Source: Bacteroidales bacterium (lineage in GTDB: Bacteria; Bacteroidota; Bacteroidia; Bacteroidales; UBA1556). Taken from it: DNA of 5,020 nucleotides. The notes beneath the pieces were generated by a model. That model saw only the letters and a list, made by a program, of their open reading frames with translations. It made no database searches and had not been told where the DNA came from. Position numbers and translations under genes: made by a program. The stretch lies in NCBI GenBank assembly GCA_023145955.1, contig JAGLDA010000112.1, positions 1 through 5,020 of the forward strand, written 5' to 3'. Below, one piece after another: positions 1 through 5,020 of the stretch (its first letter is position 1; each line of letters starts with the position of its first letter).

Positions 1-1
1 A

Positions 2-36
2 AAAAAATCCCGAAACATTAAGTTTCGGGATTTTTT
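2..36 (-). terminator. Strong rho-independent terminator downstream of the C1B peptidase
   Basis: A perfect 15-bp stem (2-16 with 22-36) closes a 5-base loop. The GC-rich core is CCCGAAAC/GTTTCGGG and A/T runs form the outer stem on both sides. Read on the minus strand the hairpin ends in a run of seven T and begins 5 bases after the peptidase stop codon, so it ends that transcript. Because the A-run and T-run are symmetric it could also stop a convergent plus-strand gene lying to the left of the window. Confidence 0.93.
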
Positions 37-41
37 GTTTT

Positions 42-1430
42 TTATATTTCCTCACTAAACATTGGGTCCCAAGGTGGGAGCAATGTAGCTTTCTCTTCTA
101 GTATTTTCAGTGTTTTCTTATCTATATATTTCTTGTTTATCACCAGGCGAAACATATATTCATTAAACCAATCGTCGCTCATTATTAAATGGCCTTGATA
201 TCCTCTTTGTCCCCAAGAATTCTCCAATAACCATTTGGTTATTTTATTGTCTTTATTCACATCCACAGCTACTAAAGTCATTCCATGGCTCGATCCTGAT
301 GCAAATGTTTTAATACGTTCTGTTTTGTCCATATTAAATTCAACACCCATTAAGGAAGCATAATCATAATTCGCCATATCTAAGTAGCCATTTTTACCAT
401 CGTATTGTTTGCCAACATCACAGCTAAAATACATTGCTTGGTTATCTAAAATTGATGCTTTAGCAAATTCTTTAATTATGTCAGCTTCAAGGTTTATATA
501 TTTCCAGTTATTTCCATCATAGCGATGACGATCGTAATCAATTTCATATAATGCATCATATGGGCGAGTAGGGTCGTTCATTAGCATTACATATTCATTA
601 AGGTCTACTCCAACAAATTCATCATAGAATGATTTTGGTGTATATTTCTTTAGTTCAGTAATATTACCTTCCTTATCTTTATATCTCCACTCAAACTCTT
701 GAGTTGGTTCACCTAGGCTTAGTGCCAAAATACGATATATGTCGTTAAGCATTTCTGCTTTCGATAAAGCTATTTTTTGATCATTAGCACCATCGGCTGC
801 CATTTTGCGAATTACTAAAGCATCTTCTCTAAGTTTTATACGTAGTAATCCCGACATTTTAGAAGTATTATCTGCTTGATAACTTTCAGGCATCACATCT
901 GCAGGCACTGCGCCATATTTATCAACTAAGTCCACAAGACCAGTCCATTGGCCACCATCTCCAATTGGATTTTTTATTAGCCACTCAACGCGTTTGTCGT
1001 CCATGGGCTTATCTTTAGTAGCAATTATTCCTTCTAGAAAAAGATTAGATTTTTCCAATTGGTCGTAAAAGAAAAGATATGCTTGAGAAAACTTAAATTC
1101 CTTCATTTGTTTTTTCTCCATTACAATAGGGCGAAGTACATTTAGTCCAGTAAATAGCCAGCATCTACCAGAGCTTTTTTGGTTTGTTACTCCACTAGTT
1201 TTTACTCTATTAGAAAAGTATGTATCGCTTCCGCCGTTTGTATATCTACTTTTAGCCAAATCTTTAAGATTATTGTGGCGAATAGCATTTTCAATACCTT
1301 CGGAATTAGATTCTTTGTATTTAGAGTGCATATTATTAAGCATTTCTGCACTTATAGCACCTTTTTGCCCCTGTGCTGATAATAATAGCAGTGGTAGCAT
1401 AAAAATAATTGTAAAAAATAATTGTTTCAT
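42..1430 (-). CDS. Exported C1B-family cysteine aminopeptidase (bleomycin hydrolase/PepC type)
   Basis: The 462-residue protein is a papain-fold peptidase of MEROPS family C1B. All catalytic elements are visible: Gln84 (oxyanion hole) and nucleophile Cys90 in QKSSGRCW, His382 in SSHGMTLVAV, and Asn404 in LLENSWG. The Gln-to-Cys spacing of six residues matches the family. The C-terminus has the LPPWDPM element (451-457) typical of C1B enzymes, in which the chain end reaches the active site and restricts cleavage to an aminopeptidase-like mode; here five residues (FSEEI) follow it. Unlike cytosolic BLMH/PepC, it begins with a short basic start and a hydrophobic stretch (about residues 4-19), with likely signal-peptidase I cleavage near LSA-QG. 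No lipobox cysteine and no T9SS sorting domain are seen, so a periplasmic location is inferred. The start is the ATG directly before the signal peptide; no good Shine-Dalgarno sequence precedes it. Peptide scavenging in the periplasm is a likely role but not shown by the sequence. Confidence 0.95.
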   Translation of the reverse strand: MKQLFFTIIFMLPLLLLSAQGQKGAISAEMLNNMHSKYKESNSEGIENAIRHNNLKDLAKSRYTNGGSDTYFSNRVKTSGVTNQKSSGRCWLFTGLNVLRPIVMEKKQMKEFKFSQAYLFFYDQLEKSNLFLEGIIATKDKPMDDKRVEWLIKNPIGDGGQWTGLVDLVDKYGAVPADVMPESYQADNTSKMSGLLRIKLREDALVIRKMAADGANDQKIALSKAEMLNDIYRILALSLGEPTQEFEWRYKDKEGNITELKKYTPKSFYDEFVGVDLNEYVMLMNDPTRPYDALYEIDYDRHRYDGNNWKYINLEADIIKEFAKASILDNQAMYFSCDVGKQYDGKNGYLDMANYDYASLMGVEFNMDKTERIKTFASGSSHGMTLVAVDVNKDNKITKWLLENSWGQRGYQGHLIMSDDWFNEYMFRLVINKKYIDKKTLKILEEKATLLPPWDPMFSEEI

Positions 1431-1461
1431 ATGTTTAAATTTTTAATGGCCATATGAGTCA

Positions 1462-1537
1462 CATAACAAAATTTAATCATGACCTTGCCTACCTACCAGT
1501 AGGTAGATGGGTCAAAGTACGATTAAATTTTGTCATG
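1462..1537. repeat. Long imperfect inverted repeat (hairpin) between the SRPBCC gene and the peptidase gene
   Basis: Outer arms 1462-1478 and 1521-1537 pair over 17 positions with one mismatch (1465/1534), which becomes a G-U pair in a minus-strand transcript. Inside are a 4-bp stem (1481-1484 with 1510-1513) and a perfect 8-bp stem (1489-1496 with 1499-1506), separated by small internal loops. The whole 76-base segment can therefore fold as one long hairpin. It is not followed by a clean T-run on either strand, so it does not look like a standard intrinsic terminator. A MITE-like or REP-like intergenic repeat, or an RNA structure in the peptidase leader, both fit. Confidence 0.75.
1489..1506. 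promoter_or_regulatory. Core palindrome CTACCTAC-CA-GTAGGTAG, possible operator
   Basis: Two perfect 8-base half-sites surround a 2-base centre. The compact, tandem TACC/GGTA character resembles the dyads bound by dimeric repressors such as TetR-family proteins, and it lies about 60-75 bases upstream of the peptidase start. It is equally explained as the tip of the larger hairpin (1462-1537). No regulator gene is present in the window, so an operator role is speculative. Confidence 0.25.
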
Positions 1538-1578
1538 TTCGTTTCATATGTTTGTTATTTATTAAGATTGATATTTTA

Positions 1579-2589
1579 TTAGTCCATGACTGGGAAACAG
1601 ATATTAGTAACCCATAAAGAAGTGTCAGCCTCGTTCATCGGCCCTGTTATGTATATTTCATAAGGGCTTCCGTTTTTTTGTAAGTTATTGTATTTAATGT
1701 ATTTATCCATAGTATTCCATGCTTTATACGAAGTGCTGTATGATCCACTATGAGTCAGCCAAATAACGCGACGTTTAGGAAAATTGTAATAACTAAGTCC
1801 ATTTCCTGAGATATCAAGCTTTCCTCCCAATGGTAATAAACAAGCAAATGTTGAGCTTCCTTCGGGGTTATAGGCTCTCCACTCTGCAATAGCGGGTCCT
1901 ACTGGTGTTTTCTCTATTTCTTTAAATTTATTATTGATTTTGTCAAAATTATTACGAAACTTCGACTTTAATTCATCCATATTTCCAGAATCAATAAAAG
2001 CGATAAAATGTTGTTCTTCTTTAACTTCATCATAAATTTTATAACCTAAATAATCAGGTTGGTCTTTTACTGACTCTGTATATTCTTTAAGCTGCTTAAG
2101 ACCTATAGCGAAATTATGGCTGGCTCCTTTTTTAATTACTAGACCAACAAATCGTCCAAATGGGTATGATAAATCTTCACCTTTCATAATCCAATTTACT
2201 TCTGTTCCTGCAGGAGTGTCGAAAAACTGAAATTCTGTTTTAGCACTATTTCCTTGCTCAGTAAAAAATAATTCTGTGATAACCTTAGAATTATTGATAC
2301 TTTCTAATATTGTTTGTTCTCCTCGCCCTTCTTTATCGTCTGTCCAAAGCATTTTTGCTCCAATTCCCTCAGAATTACCAACATATTTAGTATGATATAT
2401 ACTATCTGGCCATGGACTCCAATAAGTCCAATTGCGAAGATTATTTACCTGAGAGAATACCTTTTCTATAGGTGCTTCTATTTCAATAGTCTCTTTTACA
2501 ATATAACTAGAAGGAAGAGTAGCGGCCCATATTAATGTTGCTGCAATAATTCCTAATAATATCAATGTTAGTATTCTAATAGTTTTCAT
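1579..2589 (-). CDS. Membrane-anchored SRPBCC domain fused to GyrI-like (AraC effector-binding type) domain
   Basis: The 336-residue protein has three parts. Residues about 5-24 form one hydrophobic segment, a membrane anchor or uncleaved signal. Residues about 30-175 read as an SRPBCC (START/polyketide-cyclase-like) domain: an opening strand IVKETIEIEAPIEKVFSQV, then the NWTYWSPW and GTEVNW segments, and a closing helix GLKQLKEYTES. Residues about 180-334 match the GyrI-like small-molecule-binding domain, ending in SPYEIYITGP (308-317) and a NICFPV strand; Glu311 sits at the position of the conserved ligand-facing or catalytic Glu of that family. No DNA-binding domain is present, so it is not a transcription activator despite the AraC-type effector domain. 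It probably binds a hydrophobic or cationic small molecule at the membrane. The ligand and the side of the membrane cannot be read from the sequence. It starts 25 bases after the aminotransferase stop, consistent with co-transcription. Confidence 0.88.
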   Translation of the reverse strand: MKTIRILTLILLGIIAATLIWAATLPSSYIVKETIEIEAPIEKVFSQVNNLRNWTYWSPWPDSIYHTKYVGNSEGIGAKMLWTDDKEGRGEQTILESINNSKVITELFFTEQGNSAKTEFQFFDTPAGTEVNWIMKGEDLSYPFGRFVGLVIKKGASHNFAIGLKQLKEYTESVKDQPDYLGYKIYDEVKEEQHFIAFIDSGNMDELKSKFRNNFDKINNKFKEIEKTPVGPAIAEWRAYNPEGSSTFACLLPLGGKLDISGNGLSYYNFPKRRVIWLTHSGSYSTSYKAWNTMDKYIKYNNLQKNGSPYEIYITGPMNEADTSLWVTNICFPVMD

Positions 2590-2614
2590 AGTATTGTTTT
2601 CTATAGTTGTTGTG

Positions 2615-3805
2615 TTATAATAAGTTTAAACATTCTAAAATTGTTTCAGATGATTTAATAATTTCTTCATCTGTCATTGGTAGTGGCGGAGAAATTCTAA
2701 AGGCCGTTTTATTAAATAAGAATAAATCGGTAACAATACCATTTTTTAATAGTAAGTCAGCCATCTTACTTGTTTTTTCACCGTCACCCAAGTCTATAGC
2801 CATAAAGAAACCATCTTTTCTAATTTCTTTTACCATAGGATGGTTTATTAGCTTTTTATAAAATATATCGGCTTTTCTGTCAGCATCTTTATAAGTTTGT
2901 GGGTTGTCAATCAAGAATTTTAGATGAGCATAAGCTGCTGCTGAAGATACTGGATGTCCGCCAAAGGTAGTAATATGACCAAGAACAGGGTCATATGTCA
3001 GCGCTTTCATTTTCTCTAAAGAAGTTACAAAGCCACCAATGGGCATTCCGCCGCCCATGGCTTTAGCTATACACATTATGTCGGGAACAACATTATACTG
3101 TTGAAAAGCAAATAGTTCTCCTGTGCGTCCAAAGCCTGTTTGTATTTCATCGAAAATAAGTAAGGTGCCTGTTTCATCACATCTTTTACGAATGGCTTGA
3201 AGGTAGCCTTCTTTAGGACTAATAATTCCACCTTCGCCTTGTATAGGCTCAATAAAAAAACATGCAGTTTGCTCAGTAATTTTATTAATATCATCAAAAT
3301 TATTAAACTCAATAAGCATAGTGTCAGGAAGTAAAGGCCTAAAAGCAGTTTTAAAAGTTTCTGCTCCCATTATACTCAGTGCACCATGAGTTCCTCCATG
3401 ATATGCATTTTTACAACTTATTATCTGACTTCTGCCGCTAAGACGTTTTGCCAATTTCATTGCTCCTTCAATGGCTTCGCTACCTGAGTTTACAAGATAT
3501 ACACTATCAAGTCCAGTGGGAAGGTTTTCGCATAATAGTTTAGCAAATTTCACCTGTGGTGCTTGTACAATTTCTCCATAAACCATTAGGTGCATATATT
3601 TATCTACCTGCTCTTTTATTGCATCTATTATCACAGTATGGTGATGCCCTAGGTTGCTCACCGATACTCCCGATACCAAATCAATATATTCTTTACCACT
3701 CTTATCGTACATATATATTCCTTGTGCTCTTTCAATCTCTATTCCTAGTGGAGCAGGGGAGGTTTGTCCTAAATGTTGTAAAAATAACTGTTTATTTGAT
3801 GGCAT
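2615..3805 (-). CDS. Class III PLP-dependent aminotransferase (acetylornithine/ornithine aminotransferase-like)
   Basis: The 396-residue protein has full length for fold-type I, class III aminotransferases. Visible landmarks, in order: SGSEA (107-111, PLP phosphate binding), AYHGGTHGALS (134-144, with the Tyr-His ring-stacking pair), IEPIQGEGG (185-193), FDEIQTGFGRTG (218-229; Asp219 pairs with the PLP pyridine nitrogen), AKAMGGGMPIG (247-257; Lys248 forms the Schiff base), HITTFGGHP (277-285), and the substrate-carboxylate Arg370 in AFRISPPL. The overall pattern, including GHITTFGGHPV and the FRISPPL end, resembles the Bacteroidota proteins usually named 'aspartate aminotransferase family protein', whose true substrate is not established; it is not a clear ArgD, RocD or GabT. 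No arginine or proline pathway gene lies nearby. The protein should be cytosolic. It follows the YciO-like gene by 22 bases, probably in one operon. The start is preceded by an A-rich leader without a Shine-Dalgarno sequence. Confidence 0.94.
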   Translation of the reverse strand: MPSNKQLFLQHLGQTSPAPLGIEIERAQGIYMYDKSGKEYIDLVSGVSVSNLGHHHTVIIDAIKEQVDKYMHLMVYGEIVQAPQVKFAKLLCENLPTGLDSVYLVNSGSEAIEGAMKLAKRLSGRSQIISCKNAYHGGTHGALSIMGAETFKTAFRPLLPDTMLIEFNNFDDINKITEQTACFFIEPIQGEGGIISPKEGYLQAIRKRCDETGTLLIFDEIQTGFGRTGELFAFQQYNVVPDIMCIAKAMGGGMPIGGFVTSLEKMKALTYDPVLGHITTFGGHPVSSAAAYAHLKFLIDNPQTYKDADRKADIFYKKLINHPMVKEIRKDGFFMAIDLGDGEKTSKMADLLLKNGIVTDLFLFNKTAFRISPPLPMTDEEIIKSSETILECLNLL

Positions 3806-3827
3806 ATTTTAGTTGTATTTGAGGATT

Positions 3828-4451
3828 CTAAGAAAAAATATCTTCTAAATTTCCTTTTCCTTGTCTAATTATTTCAATTTCATTATTTGTCATATCTACC
3901 ACAGTAGATGGATTGCTTTCACATATTCCACCATCAATCATAATATCAATTCTATCTTTATACTTTTCGTAAATAAGCTCGGGATTAGTGCAGTATTCTA
4001 ATTCATCATCATTATATTGAATTGATGTGGATAGGATTGGGTTATTACTCATTTCTACCAACATACGTGGTATATTATTATCAGGAATTCGTATTCCTAC
4101 ATTCTTCTTCTTCCTGTTTAAATGCTTAGGTACTTTACTGTTAGCATTAAGAATAAAAGTAAAAGGTCCAGGTAATGCTCTTTTTATTATTCTAAAATAT
4201 TCATTGCTAATTGGTTTTGCATAATCCGACATTTGACTCAAATTATGGCAAACTATCGAAAAGGTGTTATGCTTAATATCAATATTCTTAATCTTTGCAA
4301 TACGCTCTATTGCCTTTTGTTTATATATACTACAACCAAAGCCATACAAAGTATCTGTAGGATATATAATCACACCTCCATCATTTAGGCATTCTACTAC
4401 CTGTCGTATCTGCCTTTCGTTAGGATTCTCTTCGTATAGCTTTATAATCAT
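3828..4451 (-). CDS. Sua5/YciO/YrdC family protein, YciO-like (annotated as L-threonylcarbamoyladenylate synthase in many genomes)
   Basis: The 207-residue protein consists of a single YrdC-fold domain and lacks the C-terminal Sua5 domain. Recognisable elements are YPTDTLYGFG (30-39), VGIRIPD (118-124), ILSTS (139-143), PSTVVDMT (181-188) and IIRQGKG (194-200). Family members TsaC and Sua5 make threonylcarbamoyl-AMP from threonine, bicarbonate and ATP for the t6A37 modification of tRNA. Features here favour the YciO branch: the N-terminal ENPNERQIRQVV, the KIKNIDIKHNTFSIVCHNLS stretch in place of the usual K-x-R loop (Lys53-x-Lys55, with Lys60), and STSIQYN in place of the STSAN-x-SG motif. 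YciO proteins are not firmly shown to act in t6A synthesis, so the enzyme name is tentative. In-frame TAA and TAG codons two codons before the ATG fix the start; an AGG lies only two bases upstream, too close for normal spacing. Confidence 0.92.
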   Translation of the reverse strand: MIIKLYEENPNERQIRQVVECLNDGGVIIYPTDTLYGFGCSIYKQKAIERIAKIKNIDIKHNTFSIVCHNLSQMSDYAKPISNEYFRIIKRALPGPFTFILNANSKVPKHLNRKKKNVGIRIPDNNIPRMLVEMSNNPILSTSIQYNDDELEYCTNPELIYEKYKDRIDIMIDGGICESNPSTVVDMTNNEIEIIRQGKGNLEDIFS

Positions 4452-4483
4452 AACCTATTAGATTATTTTTAAATAATAATACA

Positions 4484-4491
4484 CAAAAATA
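4484..4491 (-). promoter_or_regulatory. Candidate Bacteroidota -7 promoter box upstream of the YciO-like gene
   Basis: On the minus strand TATTTTTG matches the Bacteroidota -7 consensus TAnnTTTG exactly. It lies 32 bases upstream of the ATG, which would give a short leader of roughly 25 bases. No convincing TTTG -33 box sits at the expected spacing (the nearest CTTTTG is only about 11 bases away), and the region is T-rich, so a chance match is possible. If real, it would drive the YciO-like, aminotransferase and SRPBCC genes. Confidence 0.35.
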
Positions 4492-4495
4492 TACT

Positions 4496-4535
4496 AAAAA
4501 AGCAAAAGAATTATGAATTGTTATTGATTCTTTGG
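4496..4535 (-). terminator. Probable weak AT-rich terminator of the T9SS cargo gene
   Basis: On the minus strand, arms AAAGAAT (4533-4527) and ATTCTTT (4511-4505) form a 7-bp stem, extendable with mismatches to the outer C-G pair, with a 15-base loop. A run of six T (4501-4496) follows almost at once. Position is right: about 65 bases after the end of the displaced cargo reading frame and before the next gene. The stem has only one G-C pair in its core, so strength is doubtful. Confidence 0.4.
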
Positions 4536-4599
4536 CAAATTATTGTTGTTTTCTATAATAATTTGTATGAATTAATAAAAGTTGAGTTCTAATAAGTAT

Positions 4600-4692
4600 T
4601 TAATTGCTAATCACAATTTTCCTATTTCCTATTAAACCATTACTGGAACTTAGTTTTAATAGGTAAATTCCAGTGTTTACATTCAGATCAAG
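4600..4692 (-). pseudogene. Displaced last 30 residues of the T9SS sorting domain, in the -1 frame
   Basis: Read one base earlier than the upstream frame, this stretch encodes LDLNVNTGIYLLKL followed by a polar segment, then NRKIVISN and a TAA stop. This is exactly the expected end of a T9SS type A sorting domain (the GIY-x-x-K motif and the basic K-I-V-I terminal strand), and it directly continues the domain begun upstream. The frame is open only back to a TAG at 4713-4711, so the break lies between about 4686 and 4710. A one-base loss in the genome, a sequencing or assembly error, or ribosomal slippage could each explain it. Confidence 0.85.
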
Positions 4693-5020
4693 TTTAAGTT
4701 GTAATAATTTCTAGAAAGAATTAGCTTTCCATAATTATCATATATGTTTACATTTAAATCTTTGTATTTAGATGCAAGTTTGATATTTATAACTCCACTT
4801 GTTGGGTTAGGAAAAATATCAAATATTAATTGTAATTTTGGCTTTAAAATTCCAGTATTGGACTCTATCTCTGTCAAATACCCCATATCTGAAGGCCTCC
4901 CTGTGCTATAATTAAAGTCTGATTTTTTACTTACAGTATCGTTAATAATATCGTATGCAAAAATATCTCCAAAGGATATTGTTGAACCATAGAGTAAACC
5001 ATTGGCAGCTTGTATTAACT
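4683..5020 (-). CDS. 3' part of a secreted T9SS cargo protein with Gloeo_Verruco-like repeat; frame broken in the sorting domain
   Basis: The frame is open to the right edge of the window, so the gene begins outside; the ATG at 4886 is internal. The visible N-terminal part (about 5018-4866) includes LIQAANGLLYGST, then GDIFAYDIINDTVSKKSDF. This matches the pattern of the repeats in Gloeo_Verruco ('choice-of-anchor' tandem repeat) proteins: 'L-x-x-A-x-x-G-x-L-Y-G' followed by 'x-IF-x-YD-x-x-x-x-T-x-x-x-x-x-DF'. Next comes a T9SS type A sorting domain starting at IFDIFPNPTSG (PNPTSG at 4811-4794), then INIKLASKYKDLNVNIYDNYGKLIL. In this frame the protein ends after NYYNLNLI at a TGA (4685-4683), some 30 residues short. 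If translated as written it would lack the conserved end of the signal that directs secretion across the outer membrane and anchoring. The repeat assignment is by motif resemblance from only one visible repeat. Confidence 0.8.
   Translation of the reverse strand, partial: LIQAANGLLYGSTISFGDIFAYDIINDTVSKKSDFNYSTGRPSDMGYLTEIESNTGILKPKLQLIFDIFPNPTSGVINIKLASKYKDLNVNIYDNYGKLILSRNYYNLNLI

Larger units (their letters stand above)
1424..1553. repeat. 13-bp direct repeat pair flanking a palindromic insert
   Basis: GTTTCATATGTTT occurs exactly at 1424-1436 and again at 1541-1553, 117 bases apart. The left copy spans the start codon of the peptidase gene (ATG on the minus strand at 1430-1428). The right copy carries an identical ATGAAAC segment followed by a four-codon reading frame (MKRT, then TGA). 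The 104 bases between the copies hold the large palindrome described separately. This arrangement would result if a small element had inserted and duplicated its target, or from a local tandem duplication. No transposase is present. The exact repeat is seen directly; its origin is inferred. Confidence 0.6.

Noticed and set aside
1179..1379. Plus-strand open frame opposite the peptidase gene (66 codons)
   Set aside because: It lies wholly inside the well-supported minus-strand peptidase gene, has no recognisable domain, and is the kind of antisense shadow expected by chance.
1511..1527. TACTTTG on the minus strand as a -7 promoter box for the peptidase
   Set aside because: It has one base too few between TA and TTTG for the TAnnTTTG consensus, and no partner -33 box was found.
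1462..1537. The long hairpin as an intrinsic terminator of the SRPBCC gene
   Set aside because: No proper T-run follows the stem on the minus strand; only TTTTG within the arm itself is present.
2314..2861. Two plus-strand open frames (2314-2535 and 2607-2861) opposite the SRPBCC and aminotransferase genes
   Set aside because: Both are antisense to conserved coding sequence, their hydrophobic composition simply mirrors the opposite strand, and neither has family resemblance.
3076..3312. Second minus-strand open frame inside the aminotransferase gene
   Set aside because: The aminotransferase frame carries all motifs across this interval; the alternative frame has none.
3556..3822. Plus-strand open frame opposite the aminotransferase 5' end
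   Set aside because: It is antisense to the conserved N-terminal part of the enzyme, without motif support.
4027..4461. Two plus-strand open frames (4027-4224 and 4264-4461) opposite the YciO-like gene
   Set aside because: Antisense shadows of a well-supported family protein.
4683..4886. A stand-alone 67-residue protein starting at the ATG at 4886
   Set aside because: The same frame stays open to the window edge and encodes recognisable repeat sequence upstream of that ATG, so the ATG is internal to a larger gene.

Overview
The window is strongly AT-rich and every gene reads on the minus strand. Three things point to a member of the Bacteroidota: a type IX secretion (T9SS) sorting domain at the right edge, start codons preceded by A-rich leaders without good Shine-Dalgarno sequences, and a TAnnTTTG-type -7 box. 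The genes look like ordinary flavobacteria/Cytophagales-type chromosome; no phage, CRISPR, rRNA or tRNA was seen.

Layout in the direction of transcription (right to left). (1) 5020-4600: the 3' end of a large secreted protein with a Gloeo_Verruco-like repeat, followed by a T9SS type A sorting domain. The reading frame breaks inside the sorting domain: the last 30 expected residues are intact but lie in the -1 frame. (2) 4599-4452: a non-coding gap with a weak hairpin plus T-run (probable terminator) and a -7-like promoter box. (3) 4451-3828: a Sua5/YciO/YrdC-family protein that looks closer to YciO than to TsaC. (4) 3805-2615: a class III PLP-dependent aminotransferase of a Bacteroidota-typical type. 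(5) 2589-1579: a membrane-anchored protein fusing an SRPBCC domain to a GyrI-like ligand-binding domain. (6) 1578-1431: a non-coding gap holding a long imperfect palindrome bracketed by a 13-bp direct repeat. (7) 1430-42: an exported C1B (bleomycin hydrolase/PepC-type) cysteine peptidase. (8) 36-2: a strong intrinsic terminator.

Genes 3, 4 and 5 are spaced by only 22 and 25 bases and probably form one transcript. The peptidase may be read through from them or have its own promoter in the palindrome-bearing gap. No shared pathway is evident: the set combines a tRNA-modification-family protein, an aminotransferase, a small-molecule-binding protein and a peptidase.

No clear new system is visible. 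The two places that most deserve a second look are the palindrome with flanking repeats, which appears to have duplicated the start-codon region of the peptidase gene, and the frameshifted T9SS sorting signal.
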